This document shows, piece after piece, positions 61,108-64,000 of a stretch of DNA of 64,000 nt; positions within the stretch are counted from its first letter, which is position 1; every line of letters starts with the position of its first letter. Position numbers and translations under genes: made by a program. The DNA comes from Bradyrhizobium sp. 141 (GTDB lineage: Bacteria > Pseudomonadota > Alphaproteobacteria > Rhizobiales > Xanthobacteraceae), in contig NZ_JADPKR010000115.1 in the NCBI RefSeq assembly GCF_023074055.1, forward strand, positions 124,001-188,000, read 5' to 3'. The notes under the pieces were generated by a model. The model was not told the origin of the DNA. It searched no databases and saw only the letters and a program-made list of their open reading frames with translations.

Positions 61108-62030
61108 TAGAGGCCGCGGCCGCTCAGGATGCTGCGAGCCTCGGCGGCGCCGTCAACCGATGAGGGCGCGTTCTCAGCCGCGTAGCGGCCATCCCCGTCG
61201 TAGGACACCGCGCGGGCGTTCTGGACCGCCCGGCCCCGGTTGCGGCTCGAGGCCGACATTTCCGAGGTCGCATTGAGGGAGGCCATATCGGCGGAGGTGT
61301 TGCCGAGATTATAGGGCCGCCCCTCCGGCATCGGCACGTCGCCGCGAATGGCGCCGCGGCTCGATCCCGGCAATTCCGGCACGAAGGGTCTTGCGGAGGC
61401 GACCCGAACCATCGAGGGCGATGGCGCCGGAACGCCGGTGCGCAGGGTTGCCAGAAGCTGGCGGTCGTCGGAGCCTTCAAGCGGTGCCCGGCCGACATAT
61501 TCGACGCGAACCTTGGCGACACCATTTCCTTTGAATTCAAGGAGTTCGGCGGCCTTGTTCGAGACATCGATGAGGCGATTGCCATGATAGGGACCGCGGT
61601 CATTGACGCGGACGATCAGCGACTTGCCGTTCGAGACATTGGTCACTCGCGCGTAGGACGGCATCGGCAGGGTCGGATGCGCCGCGGTCAGCGAGGTCAT
61701 GTCGAACACTTCGCCATTGGCGGTCAGGCGGCCGTGGAAGTCATCGCCATACCAGGACGCCATGCCCTCGGCACGATAGTTGACGTCCTCCTCCGGCACG
61801 TAGGTCCGGCCGGCCACGACATAGGGCTTGCCGACGCGGTAGGTGCCGCCGCCCTTCGGGACCGGATCACCCAAAGCCACCACCCGGGGGCTCGAGGACA
61901 CGCCGTATTTCGGATCGACACGGCTGGCGAATTTGTTGGAGGAGGCGCAATTGGCAAGCGCAAGGCAGGTCGCGACCGCCGCAACGCCGCGCGCGGCCCG
62001 CAAAACCGAATCTGACCGTCGGATCCCCAT
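61104..62030 (-). CDS. rlpA: RlpA-like septal ring lipoprotein
   Basis: The 308-aa protein carries a lipoprotein signal (RGVAAVATCLALANCASSNK) with the lipidated Cys at residue 28; Asn before Cys is less usual. A double-psi beta-barrel follows: GMASWYGDDFHGRLTANGE VFDM, SLTAAHPTLPMPSYARVTN and SLIVRVNDRGPYHGNRLIDV, with catalytic-type Asp. The C-terminal 120 residues are low complexity, without a visible SPOR repeat. ATG 62030 or 62060 is the start. In Pseudomonas, RlpA cleaves denuded peptidoglycan strands. Confidence 0.88.
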   Translation of the reverse strand: MGIRRSDSVLRAARGVAAVATCLALANCASSNKFASRVDPKYGVSSSPRVVALGDPVPKGGGTYRVGKPYVVAGRTYVPEEDVNYRAEGMASWYGDDFHGRLTANGEVFDMTSLTAAHPTLPMPSYARVTNVSNGKSLIVRVNDRGPYHGNRLIDVSNKAAELLEFKGNGVAKVRVEYVGRAPLEGSDDRQLLATLRTGVPAPSPSMVRVASARPFVPELPGSSRGAIRGDVPMPEGRPYNLGNTSADMASLNATSEMSASSRNRGRAVQNARAVSYDGDGRYAAENAPSSVDGAAEARSILSGRGLY

Positions 62031-62385
62031 GCGCCCCAAATACCACTTCGCCGGAAGCATACCCAACCCGCTATGGCTACGGGAGCGCTCTCCGGTCCTT
62101 TGATCCGAAGCGGCCCACCACCGCGTCGGAAGCAGTAACGATAACGCAACCCGAACACGGCGGAAATGGGGAGCCCACAGCGATCCCGCCGGGATGGTAA
62201 ACGGGACGTTCGCATTTTTCCGTTGTTCTACGGAGCGTTGGCGCCTGCGCTGTGCCACGGCTGGACATTCTGTTGCGCCAAATCCTCACTCCACCCCCAT
62301 TGTCGCGCCGCTCACCGAAATTCTTTTGACTGTGCAAGGCCGCACGCGTTTTCTCGGATGCAAGGGCGGGATTTGGAATTTAACG
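62031..62385. other. Intergenic stretch without a supported gene
   Basis: These 355 bases upstream of rlpA contain only short frames of poor composition and no clear repeat or hairpin. They probably hold the rlpA promoter. Confidence 0.4.
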
Positions 62386-62475
62386 ATGATCGAGACGGTT
62401 TCGGCACTGATGGGTCTGGTAAGCGCGGGGATCTTCCTGGCCCATGCGTTTGAAGGTTACCGCACGAGGGCCTGA
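62386..62475 (+). CDS. Tiny membrane protein (29 aa)
   Basis: The frame begins MIETVSALMGLVSAGIFLAH and ends AFEGYRTRA. It is a single hydrophobic helix with a short basic tail. ATG 62386 has only a weak GGA upstream. I recognise similar 29-aa peptides in Bradyrhizobium; no role is known. Confidence 0.5.
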   Translation: MIETVSALMGLVSAGIFLAHAFEGYRTRA

Positions 62476-62576
62476 GGCACTCGCGCGAACGGCAAGCATC
62501 ACCTCTTTCAAGACGTCGCGTTCGGCGAATTTGATCGATCCGACCGAGCATCGAAGACGAGAGCGGCAGGTGTCCC

Positions 62577-62675
62577 ATGCGCAACCATGACCTGGTATCT
62601 GATGGCTTCCTGGCATTGACCGCCGGCGGCTTGGTCTTGCTCTGCTCGAGCCTCGTGGCACTGGCCTTCGCCTGA
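62577..62675 (+). CDS. Tiny membrane protein (32 aa)
   Basis: ATG 62577 opens MRNHDLVSDGFLALTAGGLV then LLCSSLVALAFA, a short polar start and a single hydrophobic helix running to the end. A weak AGG precedes it. Part of a run of tiny genes in the same direction; function unknown. Confidence 0.4.
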   Translation: MRNHDLVSDGFLALTAGGLVLLCSSLVALAFA

Positions 62676-62831
62676 ACACGGCCACCGCTTTCCCGTTTTC
62701 TAACCACAACTACACCGCGATGCAGCATCGCGATCCCTTTAGGATTGCCCTGCTCCCGTTTAGTTGATTGAATTTCTGCATTCGACGCCTCGACTCATTT
62801 CAAGAGGCCATCACCAACGAAGGTGACGCAA

Positions 62832-62960
62832 ATGCTTGCTGAGAAATTTTTCCTGGTTCTTGAATCCCTGATCCGTGGCGACCGCTCCTATCCCGACGGA
62901 AGCCCCCGGGTCATCAGCACTTCCCCGCACATACCGGTGAAGCTGGCTGGTCAGAAATAG
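62832..62960 (+). CDS. Small hypothetical protein (42 aa)
   Basis: GAAGG precedes ATG 62832. The peptide reads MLAEKFFLVLESLIRGDRSY then PDGSPRVISTSPHIPVKLAG QK. The pattern MLAEKFFLVLE...YPDGSPRV...SSPH-PVKL is one I recall as conserved in Bradyrhizobium and relatives. Soluble; no known function. It converges on the next gene with 26 nt between them. Confidence 0.6.
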   Translation: MLAEKFFLVLESLIRGDRSYPDGSPRVISTSPHIPVKLAGQK

Positions 62961-62986
62961 CCGCACCGTCAGGGGGCACGCGCCGC

Positions 62987-63277
62987 TCAGCGCAGGCCCA
63001 ACAGAGAACGGCGGTAGAAGCTCTCGCGGGCCTCGTTCTGGCAGACGAAGCTGCCGTCGAACCCCTGGCCGTACCGCTTCTGACCCTTGCGGTAGTAGAC
63101 CCCTTTCCTGAAATCGAGCCAGACCACCTTGTCGTGCGGACAATGACGCTGCGCCTGCGCCTCGTAGCGAAACGGGGTCAGCGGTGTCGCCGAGACCTCC
63201 GCGGAGCCGGCGCCAACCATGATCGCGCCGGCGAGCGCGATCCCGCTGGCCCATCTGCCGAAGTCGCCCCTACTCAC
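62987..63277 (-). CDS. Small secreted protein (96 aa)
   Basis: GTG 63277 has GGGAGG upstream, which supports it over the longer open frame. The first 31 residues (ASGIALAGAIMVGAGSAEVSA) form a signal peptide. The mature part has RHCPHDKVVWLDFRKGVYY, GQKRYGQGFDGSFVCQNEAR and a basic end. Two cysteines may pair. The pattern CPHDKVVWLD...GVYY is common in small rhizobial periplasmic proteins of unknown function. Confidence 0.65.
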   Translation of the reverse strand: MSRGDFGRWASGIALAGAIMVGAGSAEVSATPLTPFRYEAQAQRHCPHDKVVWLDFRKGVYYRKGQKRYGQGFDGSFVCQNEARESFYRRSLLGLR

Positions 63278-63437
63278 TCCCCGCCTCCCGATCCGGGCCG
63301 TCGCACGATAGCCGCAAGGCACGCTAGCACGAAAGGACGCGATCCGCCGAAGGCGAGACGCGGGCCGCGTCTTCCACCGGCCATCTTGTCGGGTTAGATG
63401 AAAGCCAGATCGTTTCGATTGCGAGGATGCGGCCCGA

Positions 63438-64000
63438 ATGTCGGTTGAGCCTGGACCCCAATCCGAACTTGGCACCGAAGCCCGCCCGCCCTCGCCGCGC
63501 CTGGGCCTGCTGCCGATGATCATCTTCGGCTCGCGCTGGCTGCAGCTGCCGCTCTATCTCGGACTGATTGCGGCGCAATGCGTCTACATCGTGCTGTTCC
63601 TGAAAGAGCTCTGGCACCTCTCCTGGCACGCGATCGATCTCACCGAGCAACAGATCATGATGAGCGTGCTCGCGCTGATCGACGTCGTGATGATCTCGAA
63701 CCTGCTCGTGATGGTGATCGTCGGCGGCTACGAGACGTTCGTCTCGCGGCTCGACCTCCAGGGCCACCCCGACGAGCCGGAATGGCTCGGCCACGTCAAT
63801 GCAAGCGTGCTGAAGATCAAGCTCGCCATGGCCATCATCGGCATCTCCTCGATCGCGCTGCTGCGCACCTTCATCGAGGCCGGCAATCTCGGCTCGAACC
63901 GCGCCGGCTTCACCGAGACCGGCGTGATGTGGCAGGTGCTGATTCACATCACTTTCATTCTCTCGGCGATCGGCATCGCTTATGTCGACAAGCTCAGCGA
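63438..64000 (+). CDS. YqhA (UPF0114) family membrane protein, 3' truncated
   Basis: The frame from ATG 63438 runs past the window end; about 187 residues are visible. After a polar N-terminus it has three membrane helices (about 33-55, 75-100, 125-145) and the start of a fourth. Typical YqhA segments are FGSRWLQLPLYLGLIAAQCV, LIDVVMISNLLVMVIVGGYE, WLGHVNASVLKIKLAMAIIG and LIHITFILSAIGIAYVDKLS. Function of this family is unknown. Confidence 0.9.
   Translation, partial: MSVEPGPQSELGTEARPPSPRLGLLPMIIFGSRWLQLPLYLGLIAAQCVYIVLFLKELWHLSWHAIDLTEQQIMMSVLALIDVVMISNLLVMVIVGGYETFVSRLDLQGHPDEPEWLGHVNASVLKIKLAMAIIGISSIALLRTFIEAGNLGSNRAGFTETGVMWQVLIHITFILSAIGIAYVDKLS

Overview
The window looks like chromosomal DNA of an alphaproteobacterium of the order Rhizobiales, most probably Bradyrhizobium or a close relative. 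The reasons are the high GC content, the gene order dusB(nifR3)-ntrB-ntrC-ntrY-ntrX-hfq-hflX, the fused ispDF gene, the many tiny membrane or secreted proteins of a kind familiar from Bradyrhizobium, and dispersed palindromic repeats of types I associate with that genus. The assignment comes from recognition by eye; no database search was run.

Layout. 1-977: 3' part of a family 2 glycosyltransferase, probably the edge of a surface-polysaccharide locus. 977-6516: a low-density accessory stretch with about a dozen very small genes, decayed coding remnants, an AbiV-like abortive-infection gene and a cluster of inverted or dispersed repeats. 6517-9094: MscS channel, pncC and ispDF. 9273-19220: the nitrogen-regulation block, consisting of a candidate NtrC site, dusB, two sensor/regulator pairs (NtrBC and NtrYX), then hfq and hflX. 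19332-21462: GNAT acetyltransferase, mazG and queC. 21656-25830: a cobalt-type nitrile hydratase operon (alpha, beta, accessory), a crotonase-fold enzyme and a DASS-type anion permease. 26085-27876: metNI-like ABC transporter without a binding protein. 27883-32268: AraC regulator divergent from a serine hydrolase and a copper amine oxidase. 32550-36283: TonB-dependent siderophore receptor and PepSY membrane protein (iron uptake).

36286-42253 is a self-contained catabolic module: SMP-30 lactonase-like protein, GntR regulator with a strong palindrome beside its gene, a three-part TRAP transporter, a type II dehydroquinase and an unassigned enzyme-like protein. 43139-48165 carries an M24 peptidase, a LysR regulator and a likely nitroaromatic module (periplasmic binding protein, nitroreductase, PnbB-like hydroxylaminobenzoate lyase). 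48651-53275 is a second TRAP system with fused QM permease, followed by an acyl-CoA synthetase. 53297-62030 is mostly housekeeping on the minus strand: MBL hydrolase, tatD, metG with a long lysine/alanine-rich N-terminal extension, holB, tmk, a DD-carboxypeptidase and rlpA, with an epoxide-hydrolase-like gene on the plus strand. The window ends with four tiny or small genes and a truncated YqhA-family membrane protein.

Functionally the window joins a nitrogen-status regulatory core to several scavenging modules that release ammonia or carbon from nitriles, amines, nitroaromatics and organic acids. The least ordinary items are the basic tail on MetG, the NtrC-like box in front of dusB, NtrX lacking the GAFTGA loop, the TRAP-dehydroquinase-lactonase module, the nitroreductase/lyase pair with a hexanucleotide-repeat acidic insert, and the repeat and small-gene belt at 1-6.5 kb.
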